Below, in pieces: positions 46,473 through 54,438 of a stretch of DNA of 64,000 nt. Both the position numbers and the translations under genes were made by a program. This DNA comes from Deltaproteobacteria bacterium (lineage in GTDB: Bacteria; Desulfobacterota; Desulfuromonadia; Geobacterales; Pseudopelobacteraceae). How positions within the stretch are numbered: the stretch's first letter is position 1; every line of letters starts with the position of its first letter. The stretch covers positions 1 through 64,000 of the forward strand of contig JAJXWO010000007.1 in NCBI GenBank assembly GCA_021781535.1, read 5' to 3'. Below the pieces are notes generated by a model. That model did no database searches. It was not told where the DNA came from and saw only the letters and a list, made by a program, of their open reading frames with translations.

Positions 46473-46537
46473 AATTCCCCTTTTGTAATTGCCATCGCAT
46501 GCGCACGCATGCAGGCAGAGATTTCTGCAAGACAGAG

Positions 46538-46553
46538 AGCAGAGAACGTGCCA
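46538..46553 (-). promoter_or_regulatory. Sigma-54 promoter of the chemosensory operon
   Basis: On the minus strand TGGCAC (46553-46548), five bases GTTCT, then CTGCT (46542-46538). This matches the -24/-12 consensus TGGCAC-N5-TTGCW at all invariant GG and GC positions, with exact spacing and one mismatch. Transcription would start near 46527, 55 bases before the MCP start codon. An NtrC-type activator is encoded immediately upstream. Confidence 0.75.
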
Positions 46554-46686
46554 GAGGGAGAAACTATTAATTTAGTTGTAAATACTGCCAGTTAGGGGTT
46601 TTATTACCACGGAGGGGGTGCGACGTAAATTGACAACTTCATGCATACTATTGTGTTATACGTTATTTATCGATATGTTACGCTGC

Positions 46687-46718
46687 GCGACACCGGTTGC
46701 AGCAGCAACTTTTGTCGC
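46687..46718. terminator. Two-part hairpin after the NtrC-type gene
   Basis: GCGACA (46687-46692) pairs with TGTCGC (46713-46718), and inside it GTTGC (46696-46700) pairs with GCAAC (46105 read as 46705-46709) over loop AGCA. It lies 22 bases past the stop of the sigma-54 activator gene, without a U-tract. It may stop or attenuate read-through into the chemosensory operon, or be an activator-binding dyad. Confidence 0.45.
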
Positions 46719-46739
46719 ACCGGTGGTTCTGTTGGTGCG

Positions 46740-48155
46740 TCAACCCGAGCGCGACAAGCGCTTGTTAAGCGCCTGGCGGGTGATACCCAGATAAGCAGCC
46801 GCCAAGCGCTGATTATTATCGGCCAGATGCAGCGCCTCCGAGACCAGGAGATTCTCGGCCTCCTTGAGGGTCGGAAACTTTTCACTGAACGGGCAGACGG
46901 GACAGTGGTTCACAACCGAAACAGGAGATGCCGGAGTACGCAGGTCGCTGCCGATCGCCTCCACAATTGAATCCAGCGGCAGGATACGGCTCACCGAGCG
47001 GGCAACAGCGTCATGGATGATCGCCTCCAGCTCGCGGATATTGCCGGGAAAACGGTAGGCCGACAGATAGCAATTCAATTCCGCCGGGGCGACCGGTGCC
47101 GGTTTGCCGAGCTGGACGGCCGCTTTCTCCATAAAATGCGCCGTCAGCAGCGGGATATCCTCGGGGCGGTCACGAAGGGGCGGCAGTTCTACACGATGGC
47201 TGCAGAGGCGATAATAGAGGTCAGGTCGGAAAATGCCGTTCTCCATCTTGGACTTCAGATCGGCATGCGTGGCAACGACAATCCGGGCGGCACTTTTCTG
47301 TACCTTGTCAGCACCGAGTGGCAAGTATTCGCCCTCCTGCAGCAGACGCAGCAGTTTCACCTGCGATCCGGGTGACAGATCGCCAATCTCGTCCAGAAAG
47401 AGCGTACCGCCCGATGCGCGACGGATCAGTCCGTCACGGGCCCGGTCTGCCCCGGTGTAGGCCCCGCGTTGATGCCCGAAGAGGGTGTCGCTGAACATGG
47501 CGTCGTCCAGTCCGGCAAGATTTATCGCCACAAATGGGCCGCCGAGCCCGCTCAAAGTGTGAACCGCCCGGGCTATCAGCTCTTTCCCGGTGCCGGTCTC
47601 GCCGCTGATCAGTGTCGGTTGGCGGGAAGCGGCAACCGACTCCAGATACATGAAGATCGCACGCATCCTTGATGACGTTGTTATGATGCTGCTGAAAGCT
47701 GTTTCATCTTCCAATGTCCCGTCAGAGAGATGGCGACGCAGGCGCTCCAGTTCCAGTTTGGTTCTGGCGCGCTCCAGACAATCTTCAAGTGTGATTTCCA
47801 GCTCTTCAAAATTCATAATGGGCTTGGACAGGTAATCCCACGCCCCCAAACGCATGGCCCTCACCGCTTCATCAACCGCACCAACTCCGGAAACAACCAC
47901 AACCGGCGTGAGTTCCGCTTCTGCAGAAAGCGCTTCCACCAGCGCAAAACCGTCCATGACCGGCATCCGCAAATCGGTCATCACAATATCAGGATTCTCA
48001 CGGCGAAACATCTCGAGCCCGACCTTGCCGTTTTCAGCCGCCAGCACCCGGAACCCGATATCGTCGAGATACGCCGTCAGAGACTCCCTGACATACTGTT
48101 CATCTTCGACCACCAAAATGGTCAGCTGCTTATGAGCGGAAATAATTTTATTCAT
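46740..48155 (-). CDS. NtrC-family sigma-54-dependent response regulator
   Basis: A 471-residue activator: receiver (about 10-130, phospho-acceptor D60 in TDLRMPVMDG), AAA+ domain (about 155-390; Walker A GETGTGKE, sigma-54 loop GAYTGA, Walker B TLFLDEIGD), then a Fis-type helix-turn-helix (about 430-470, AAAYLGITRQALNKRL). GAYTGA is the accepted Phe-to-Tyr variant of GAFTGA and remains compatible with sigma-54 contact. Its start overlaps the upstream hybrid kinase stop by four bases. The sigma-54 promoter just downstream is its obvious candidate target. Confidence 0.96.
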   Translation of the reverse strand: MNKIISAHKQLTILVVEDEQYVRESLTAYLDDIGFRVLAAENGKVGLEMFRRENPDIVMTDLRMPVMDGFALVEALSAEAELTPVVVVSGVGAVDEAVRAMRLGAWDYLSKPIMNFEELEITLEDCLERARTKLELERLRRHLSDGTLEDETAFSSIITTSSRMRAIFMYLESVAASRQPTLISGETGTGKELIARAVHTLSGLGGPFVAINLAGLDDAMFSDTLFGHQRGAYTGADRARDGLIRRASGGTLFLDEIGDLSPGSQVKLLRLLQEGEYLPLGADKVQKSAARIVVATHADLKSKMENGIFRPDLYYRLCSHRVELPPLRDRPEDIPLLTAHFMEKAAVQLGKPAPVAPAELNCYLSAYRFPGNIRELEAIIHDAVARSVSRILPLDSIVEAIGSDLRTPASPVSVVNHCPVCPFSEKFPTLKEAENLLVSEALHLADNNQRLAAAYLGITRQALNKRLSRSG

Positions 48156-50950
48156 TGGTTTAGTGCTCCTGCCACAGCCCGGCTCAAATCTCTCCGGTTA
48201 TACGGTTTTTGAATAAAGCCGCTGGCGCCCAGTTCCACCAGTTCAGCTCCGGTCCCTTCATCGTTGAATCCGGAGCAGAATATCACTTTCAGGGTGGGGG
48301 CCAGTTCACGCAGGCGCAGAAAGGTCTCCTTGCCACCCATCTTCGGCATGATCATATCCAGCAGAACCAGCGAGATGTCGCTCCGATGATCGGCAAACAC
48401 CTCCAGCGCCTGTGCCCCGTTTTCAGCAAGATACACCGTATAACCGAGATCTTCGAGCAGATCGCAGCCAACACCGCGCAGCATCGCTTCATCATCAACC
48501 AGCAGAATACCGCCGGTGCCGTGGATCACATCTCCTTCCAACGGAGAAGAGACTTTTCCCTGTTCTATTACCGGGAGGTACATGGTAAACACCGAACCGG
48601 CCCCCGGTTCACTCTGTACATGCACTTCTCCGTGATGACTGCAAACGGTGCCGTACACGACAGCAAGACCGAGGCCAGTGCCTTTGCCAACCTCTTTGGT
48701 GGTAAAAAAAGGCTCGAAGATATGCTCAACAATCGCTTTTTCCATACCGGCACCGGTATCGGACACCGCTATTTCAAGATAGTTGCCCGGCGCAAGCGAG
48801 ATGCCCATCGAGCGGCAGCCCGCTTCATCCAGCGTTTTTACCGCTGTTGTATAGGTAAGCGCACCGCCATCCGGCATGGCATCGCGTGCATTGATTCCAA
48901 GATTGAGCAGGGCGTTCTGCAACTGGGTCTGATCCCCCATGACCGCAGGGTTGCCGCCATCCAACCGGGCAGTGAGCCGTATATTCTTGTCAAGCGTGCG
49001 TTCCAGTAATCTCATGACAGAATGAATAGTCTCATTGATATCAACCGCATGTGCGCCTGCCGTCCCTTTGCGAGAGAACATCAGCAGTTCGCGGGTCAGG
49101 TCTGCGGAACGGGTAGCGGCATCAATGATGGTGTTTATCAATATATGTTTTCCCTCATCATGCGGTAATCGCAGCTTCAACAACTCGGCCGCAGCCATGA
49201 TGCCGGTGAGCATATTGTTGAAATCATGGGCAATACCGCCTGCCAACTGGCCGATAACATCCATTTTCTGCGACTGCTGCAGCTGGTTCTGGAGCCGTTT
49301 CTGCTCCGTTATATCCATGATGATGCCCAAAACGAACGGCCGATCACTGATGTTAAATTTCGCGGAGGAAACCATCGTATCCAGTTCCTCGCCGTCCCTC
49401 CTGCGTGCTTTTACTTCAAAGTTATGAACGTAGCCGTAGTCCCGCAGTTGCTGCAGATAATTGCCGCGATCGCTCTTATGCTTCCAGATCCCCAGTTCGA
49501 TGGTGGTTTTACCAATCGTCTCTTCCCGAGTGTAGCCAAACATATCGATAAACGCCTGATTAACTTCGCAGAACGTCCCATCCGGCAAACTGGTAAGTGC
49601 CACCGCAAGCGGAGAATGTTCAAAAACGGCCTTGAATTTTTGTGAACTTTCTTCAACCGCCTCCAACTGGACCCGCAACATCTCTTCAGTTGCCAGAAGG
49701 TCGTCCTGGCTCTGCAGATATTCATCAACCTGTGCGCGCAGCATCTCTTCGGTCGCCTGCAGTTCCTCCTGCGACTCCTGATACTGGTCGATCTTGAGGC
49801 ACAGCATCCGTTCAAGACGCCTTCGTTTGCGGACATTCAAAGCCAGCACGATCACACCTGTTGTGCTGAACAAGGTAAAAGCGGCCCCCAGCCAGACCGC
49901 GGTCTTGTCGACGGCAACTGTTGAAGGAGGCTTATTGATTAAAACCGCATCGGGCGGCAATTGAGCGGTATGTATGCCAAACCTCTTCAGCACGCGGTAA
50001 TCAAACAGAGGACGTGATAAGGCACCGGTTATGATCGGCAGCTTTCCAGGCGGCTCCCCGCCGATAATGCGCACGGCCAGCTCTGCTGCCTTCTGTCCCT
50101 GAATCTGCCCCGTCATCATCCGGCCGCCGACAACCCCGCTGCCCAATTGCGCCGCATACACTGAATAAACCGGCACCGGACTGGCACTGCTTACCAGGCG
50201 GGCAGCCTCAAAATGGCTGAAGGTTCGTCCACCTTTTTCAAGCGTATAGGAAAGCATCAACACCAGATGTCCGGGCGTTACCACCTTCAGCTTTTCAACC
50301 ATTTCTTCAAGCGGCATTTCCGCCATGAACTGCAGCTTTACGGCCGGGAAGCGCCGCGCCGTCTTTTCCAGCTCGCGGCGTATGGCCAGGCCGGTGTCGG
50401 TATAATCATGAATCACAAGTATGTCCGTGGTTTTCGGATGCAGCCTGAGAGCTAACGCCAGTGTGCCGAAGATGTCATGATCTTCAGCAACACCGGTTAT
50501 CAGGCTCTGGCCCGCAATCATGGATGGTTCGTAGTCATTGATGCCACAAAAAACCAGCGGGGTGCCGGGAGAAATACGCTGCCGGTACTGCGACGCAAAC
50601 TCCAGCGCGGCGTTGTCCATGGCAATGATGACATCGAGATGCTGGTTTGCATATTTGGTTTCCAGCAGGTCGGCTTCGGCAGGAAAATGTTTCTTGGTGT
50701 GAAATTTCTTCGTGTCGAGACATTCAATAAACAGTTCAACCCGCGGATACACTTTTGCGAGGCCGGCACGCACTCCCGCCATCTCGTCTTCCCACCAGTC
50801 GTAGCCCATATTGTATGAATTGATGACAAGAATGCGCGGGACGGAAACGGCGGCATAAAGAGGAGTAACGGCACCGGACAGCAGGATCTGGAGTATAACG
50901 AGGGCTGTGACTACACTTGTTATGAATATGTGCCTCCGAGAAAATTTCAT
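48152..50950 (-). CDS. Hybrid histidine kinase with ABC-type solute-binding sensor
   Basis: A 932-residue kinase. The signal/TM segment (about 10-34) leads to a periplasmic domain (about 38-340) of the ABC substrate-binding (TrpX/YtfQ-like) type: [41 protein letters not shown]2 (about 348-370), a coiled coil with two near-identical 22-residue turns ([19 protein letters not shown] region, about 385-435), PAS (about 440-550), HisKA ([13 protein letters not shown]), HATPase and a C-terminal receiver (about 810-925, [10 protein letters not shown]) follow. It should bind a solute outside and phosphorylate the NtrC-type regulator that overlaps its end. Confidence 0.94.
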   Translation of the reverse strand: MKFSRRHIFITSVVTALVILQILLSGAVTPLYAAVSVPRILVINSYNMGYDWWEDEMAGVRAGLAKVYPRVELFIECLDTKKFHTKKHFPAEADLLETKYANQHLDVIIAMDNAALEFASQYRQRISPGTPLVFCGINDYEPSMIAGQSLITGVAEDHDIFGTLALALRLHPKTTDILVIHDYTDTGLAIRRELEKTARRFPAVKLQFMAEMPLEEMVEKLKVVTPGHLVLMLSYTLEKGGRTFSHFEAARLVSSASPVPVYSVYAAQLGSGVVGGRMMTGQIQGQKAAELAVRIIGGEPPGKLPIITGALSRPLFDYRVLKRFGIHTAQLPPDAVLINKPPSTVAVDKTAVWLGAAFTLFSTTGVIVLALNVRKRRRLERMLCLKIDQYQESQEELQATEEMLRAQVDEYLQSQDDLLATEEMLRVQLEAVEESSQKFKAVFEHSPLAVALTSLPDGTFCEVNQAFIDMFGYTREETIGKTTIELGIWKHKSDRGNYLQQLRDYGYVHNFEVKARRRDGEELDTMVSSAKFNISDRPFVLGIIMDITEQKRLQNQLQQSQKMDVIGQLAGGIAHDFNNMLTGIMAAAELLKLRLPHDEGKHILINTIIDAATRSADLTRELLMFSRKGTAGAHAVDINETIHSVMRLLERTLDKNIRLTARLDGGNPAVMGDQTQLQNALLNLGINARDAMPDGGALTYTTAVKTLDEAGCRSMGISLAPGNYLEIAVSDTGAGMEKAIVEHIFEPFFTTKEVGKGTGLGLAVVYGTVCSHHGEVHVQSEPGAGSVFTMYLPVIEQGKVSSPLEGDVIHGTGGILLVDDEAMLRGVGCDLLEDLGYTVYLAENGAQALEVFADHRSDISLVLLDMIMPKMGGKETFLRLRELAPTLKVIFCSGFNDEGTGAELVELGASGFIQKPYNRRDLSRAVAGALNQ

Positions 50951-51091
50951 TATGCCCCTTGTTTATCGATAAAAGCAGGTATCCCGGAAATAAATAATCG
51001 CTGATGTCATTTATAGCAGAATCGGCACGGAACAATGTTCTTATTACCATGTCAGCCATAACGGTGAAAGCAGTTTATAACCACATCAAGC

Positions 51092-51128
51092 AAAAAACGG
51101 CCATCCGAAATTCATCCGGATGGCCGTT
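51092..51128 (-). terminator. Intrinsic terminator after the PPIase gene
   Basis: AACGGCCATCCG (51096-51107) pairs perfectly with CGGATGGCCGTT (51117-51128). On the minus strand it is followed by a T tract (complement of 51092-51097). It lies 32 bases past the stop of the peptidyl-prolyl isomerase. Confidence 0.9.
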
Positions 51129-51159
51129 GAGACATCAAACGCATCAATGCCCTGCCGGA

Positions 51160-52179
51160 TTATTTCAAAAGGATCTCGATCTTGGCATTTTTTCTGGCAT
51201 CCGCAAGATATTGCTGGACAGCTTCATTAACTTTCTGTCCTTTGAGATACTCTCCGATCTTTTCTTTTACATCATTAAAACCGGTTACTACAGCCGGTTT
51301 TTTCTCTGTCAGTTTGATGATATGATAGCCAAACTGAGTCTCGACAACATCACTTATCTCACCAGGCTTGAGCGCAAAGGCGGCTTTTTCAAAAGCAGGC
51401 ACCATTTGCCCCTTGCCAAAATAACCAAGATCCCCTCCTTGCTGACTGCTGGGGCAGGTAGAATTTGCCTTGGCCAGTGTCGCAAAATCAGCTCCGCCAG
51501 CCAGATCTTTCCGCAATTTTTCGGCCTTTTCACGAGCTTTCTTTTTGTCGGCAGCAGAGGCGTTGCTATCAACTCCAATCAGGATGTGACTGGCTTTGAC
51601 GGTTTCCGGCTGTGTGAACTTATCAGGGTTCTTGTCATAAAACGCACGGATTTCCGCATCTGAAACCGTTACTTTAGGCACGAAGGTTGTTTCAACAAAA
51701 TGGGAAATCAAAAGTTCACGCCGGGTATAGTCGCGCAGAGCCTTCTCATCCATCTCGAGGTCTTTCATCGCCTTTGTGAATGCCTGCTCATCTTTAAAGC
51801 GGGCTTTCCCCTGGGCCACCTTGGCATCGATCTCTTTATCCAGATCGGCAACCTTCATCTTTGCAGCGGCCTGATACAGCAGTTCTGCAGATACCAACTG
51901 CTCAACCGCCTGCCTGTCGAGTGCCGCTTCCTGTGCAGCCGGCACTGTCTGTCCGCGCAGCAGGACTTTCTTGGCCCGGCGAAGTTCAATGGCATCAATA
52001 GCCGTTCCGTTGACGCGTGCGACAGGGCCCTGAAGCGGAGCTGCAGCAGGAGTGACAGCGGCAACGGTGCTCGTTTTTTTTGCTTCGGGCTCGGCGGCGA
52101 CTGCAATACTTGCACATGATATGAGTGCCGCAACCAGAAACCCTTTAATAAACCAGCCTGATGAATAAATACTCTTCAT
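51160..52179 (-). CDS. Exported parvulin-type peptidyl-prolyl isomerase
   Basis: A 339-residue periplasmic chaperone of the SurA/PrsA type. A signal peptide (1 to about 28, AVA/AEP) also contains LISC at 19-22, which could be a lipobox. A SurA-like helical region (about 50-185) with ARVNGTAIDAIELRRAKK follows, then one parvulin domain (about 193-290; ASHILIGV, GGDLGYFGKGQMVPAFEKA, TQFGYHIIKL). It helps fold outer-membrane or secreted proteins. The start at 52179 gives the signal peptide; the much longer in-frame reading upstream is rejected. It has its own terminator. Confidence 0.92.
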   Translation of the reverse strand: MKSIYSSGWFIKGFLVAALISCASIAVAAEPEAKKTSTVAAVTPAAAPLQGPVARVNGTAIDAIELRRAKKVLLRGQTVPAAQEAALDRQAVEQLVSAELLYQAAAKMKVADLDKEIDAKVAQGKARFKDEQAFTKAMKDLEMDEKALRDYTRRELLISHFVETTFVPKVTVSDAEIRAFYDKNPDKFTQPETVKASHILIGVDSNASAADKKKAREKAEKLRKDLAGGADFATLAKANSTCPSSQQGGDLGYFGKGQMVPAFEKAAFALKPGEISDVVETQFGYHIIKLTEKKPAVVTGFNDVKEKIGEYLKGQKVNEAVQQYLADARKNAKIEILLK

Positions 52180-52370
52180 TGTTCCGGATACTCCTTTGGA
52201 ATAAAATTTTGGATAAGGGTAAATACTATCACATTCTATTATAACATGAAAAGCCAAACATACTTTTGACATTTGAATGGCTTTCAGATACATTTCACAG
52301 CGGTTTCTGTGCCAATCAGCGTTGTAGGGCATATCCGGACAGCAGCAATTCATCAGGAGGAAACGTGGAA

Positions 52371-52730
52371 ATGAAAAAGGTTCTCGTAGTTGATGACAGC
52401 CTCTCAGTTGCCCGCCAGCTTGAGAAGATAATCAGCGAATCAAGCGACTTCACCTGCGTTGGGCACGCCAAAAACGGCGCCGAAGCGATCAAGATGAATC
52501 ATACTGAAAATCCGGACATCATCTGCATGGATATGAACATGCCCGGCATGGACGGGTTGACGGCGCTTCGGACACTTTCAGTTATGGATAAAGAGGTCAA
52601 GGTTGTGATGGTGACATCCCTCGGCGGGGTAGGCGACAAATTTACCGAAGCACTAAGACTTGGCGCCAAAAATGTCATATCGAAACCGTTCGATGCAGAA
52701 ACCGTTCTGCGCATCTTGCGGGAACTCTGA
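52371..52730 (+). CDS. CheY-type response regulator
   Basis: A 119-residue single receiver: VVDDS (6-10), phospho-acceptor D54 in CMDMNMPGMDG, Thr in VMVTSLGG and Lys in ISKPFD. AGGAGG lies ten bases before the ATG at 52371; a GTG six bases earlier is also possible. The motif pattern KxxKVxMVTSLGG resembles CheB/CheY-like receivers that respond to MCP-CheA systems. The next gene, 35 bases on, is a CheX-like phosphatase, which would dephosphorylate it. The pair is divergent from the PPIase. Confidence 0.94.
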   Translation: MKKVLVVDDSLSVARQLEKIISESSDFTCVGHAKNGAEAIKMNHTENPDIICMDMNMPGMDGLTALRTLSVMDKEVKVVMVTSLGGVGDKFTEALRLGAKNVISKPFDAETVLRILREL

Positions 52731-52765
52731 TTCATCAAATCCATGATTTTGACACGAGGCGGACT

Positions 52766-53632
52766 ATGGCGGTTAAATTTTTCGGACAGTTTTTAGTTGA
52801 ACGTGGCGTCGTCACCAGCGAAGCGTTGCTGGGAGCTATCAATCTCCAGGATAACAACAACCTGAAATTTGGCGAGATGGCCGTAGCAATGAAGCTGGTT
52901 ACGCCGGCCGATATCCAGCGGGCCCACAATGCCCAGATGTCCAAGGATATGAAACTCGGGGATCTGCTGGTTGAAATGGGTCTTCTGACACTCGTGCAGA
53001 TGAATGATATTGTTACTCGGCAGAAAAACACCCATCTGTACATCGGCGAAGCGCTGGTACAGGTCGGGGCTCTGACACAAGATGAGTTGCAGAAACAGCT
53101 TGATGCCTTCAAGGCCGATCAAGCCGAATACGTATCGAACGGCATTGAGCTGCCTATCAGCTCTACCAATGAAAAAATCTGGGAAATGACGGTTGATCTT
53201 ACCTACAAAATGATCACCCGTGTGCTTGACCTGCAGTTCCGGCCCGGGAAATGTGCTGTAGCGACGACCATCTCCCCTCGTTTCATGCTGGCAGCCATGG
53301 ACATGGCCGGTGATATTGAGGCACGTTACATTATCTCGGTTTCAGAGGAACTGCAAAAATCGATCGCCAGAGCTATTCTGAGCGAAGAATCCGTGGATGA
53401 TGAACCGGCTGAAGTACTGGAAGACACCGTCATGGAGTTTGTCAACGTCGTCTGCGGCAACGTGGCGGCAAAAGCGTCCCAGATGGGGGTCATCATCAAC
53501 ATCAACCCTCCGGTCACGGTTCACCCGCCGGCACAAGGTCTGCCAATACCCGCCGGTTATACGGCACTCAGCTTCCCGATTCACATCATAGGTGGTGACA
53601 CGATGGAGCTGCTTCTGCTGGTCAAGGACTGA
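52766..53632 (+). CDS. CheX-like protein with four N-terminal MshEN-like repeats
   Basis: A 288-residue cytosolic protein. Residues about 5-120 contain four tandem copies, spaced 29 residues, of a G-x-x-L-V-x-x-G-x-[VL]-T pattern (FGQFLVERGVVT, FGEMAVAMKLVT, LGDLLVEMGLLT, IGEALVQVGALT), like the half-repeats of MshEN/GspE N-terminal domains, some of which bind c-di-GMP. Residues about 130-288 match CheX; the phosphatase signature D-x3-E-x2-N appears as DTVMEFVN, followed by VVCGN. It likely dephosphorylates the CheY encoded just upstream. The repeat region may link it to c-di-GMP or to partners. Confidence 0.83.
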   Translation: MAVKFFGQFLVERGVVTSEALLGAINLQDNNNLKFGEMAVAMKLVTPADIQRAHNAQMSKDMKLGDLLVEMGLLTLVQMNDIVTRQKNTHLYIGEALVQVGALTQDELQKQLDAFKADQAEYVSNGIELPISSTNEKIWEMTVDLTYKMITRVLDLQFRPGKCAVATTISPRFMLAAMDMAGDIEARYIISVSEELQKSIARAILSEESVDDEPAEVLEDTVMEFVNVVCGNVAAKASQMGVIININPPVTVHPPAQGLPIPAGYTALSFPIHIIGGDTMELLLLVKD

Positions 53633-53663
53633 CACAGCGACTGAAAAACACTGACAGAAAATT

Positions 53664-53701
53664 TTAAAGGGCATGCGGCGTATCAGCCGGATGCCCTTTA
53701 A
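53664..53701. terminator. Bidirectional terminator
   Basis: TTAAAGGGCAT (53664-53674) pairs with ATGCCCTTTAA (53691-53701), with an inner CGGC/GCCG stem, and is flanked by AAAATTTT and ATTTTAAT. It separates the convergent CheX-like gene and the polysaccharide operon. Confidence 0.92.
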
Positions 53702-53703
53702 TT

Positions 53704-54438
53704 TTAATCCCCGCCAAGAATTACTTTTGCTTCATCGCTGTAGCCTCCGGACTCATCCCGGATAACCAGCGGAGGGAGCAGTTCCAGGGTTGACCTGCTT
53801 CCTTTGGCCAGCTCCGCCAGGAACATAGTGGCAGGTCCCGTGATTCTGTCATGCACCATCCGTAACCTGTGCAGCGCCAGCTTCAACTCCATGGCGTGGG
53901 CGATAAAATCTGTTAGTCGCGATGGATGGTGAATGAAACATATTGTGCCGCCCGGTTTTACAAGGTATTTCGCAGCAGCCAGAAAATCAGCCAGCGCTGC
54001 AGTTGTTTCATGGCGGGCGCTGTCGCGTCCGGCCAGGGGACTGATACGGCCGCTTCCAGCTTTTCGAAAGGGGGGGTTGGATACAACCAGATCAAAAGAC
54101 GACACGGGAAAATGTTTGCGCAGATGGAGAATATCCGTTTCATGGACGGAAATCCTCCCGTCAAGATCATTATGTCGAACATTCCGTTCGACAAGTGTTG
54201 CCATTTCGGGATTGTTTTCGATCGCCACCACGGAAGCTAACGGGTTGGCCCGGGCCAGCAGCAGCGAAATAATCCCGCATCCGGAGCCCAGATCAATAAT
54301 GCTGCCTCCCGGATTCACTTCTGGGCAGAAACGTGCCAGTAGCAGAGCATCCAGCGAATATCTATAGCCGCGACGAGGCTGAAACAACTGCAAACCGGAC
54401 ACCTTCAGATCATCTTGTGTCACATGGTCATCTTCCAT
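53704..54438 (-). CDS. tRNA1(Val) adenine-N6 methyltransferase-like protein
   Basis: A 244-residue SAM methyltransferase similar to TrmN6/YfiC. The N-terminal FQPRRGYRYSLDALLLARF is characteristic; motif I IIDLGSGCGIISLLLA (about 47-62), acidic motif II VVAIENNPEMA and catalytic motif IV VVSNPPFRKAG (about 120-130) follow. NPPF is typical of amino-methylating enzymes acting on N6 of adenine. The start overlaps the YfhO gene by 11 bases, so it is co-transcribed with surface polysaccharide genes, although its role is in tRNA modification. Ends two bases from a terminator. Confidence 0.88.
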   Translation of the reverse strand: MEDDHVTQDDLKVSGLQLFQPRRGYRYSLDALLLARFCPEVNPGGSIIDLGSGCGIISLLLARANPLASVVAIENNPEMATLVERNVRHNDLDGRISVHETDILHLRKHFPVSSFDLVVSNPPFRKAGSGRISPLAGRDSARHETTAALADFLAAAKYLVKPGGTICFIHHPSRLTDFIAHAMELKLALHRLRMVHDRITGPATMFLAELAKGSRSTLELLPPLVIRDESGGYSDEAKVILGGD

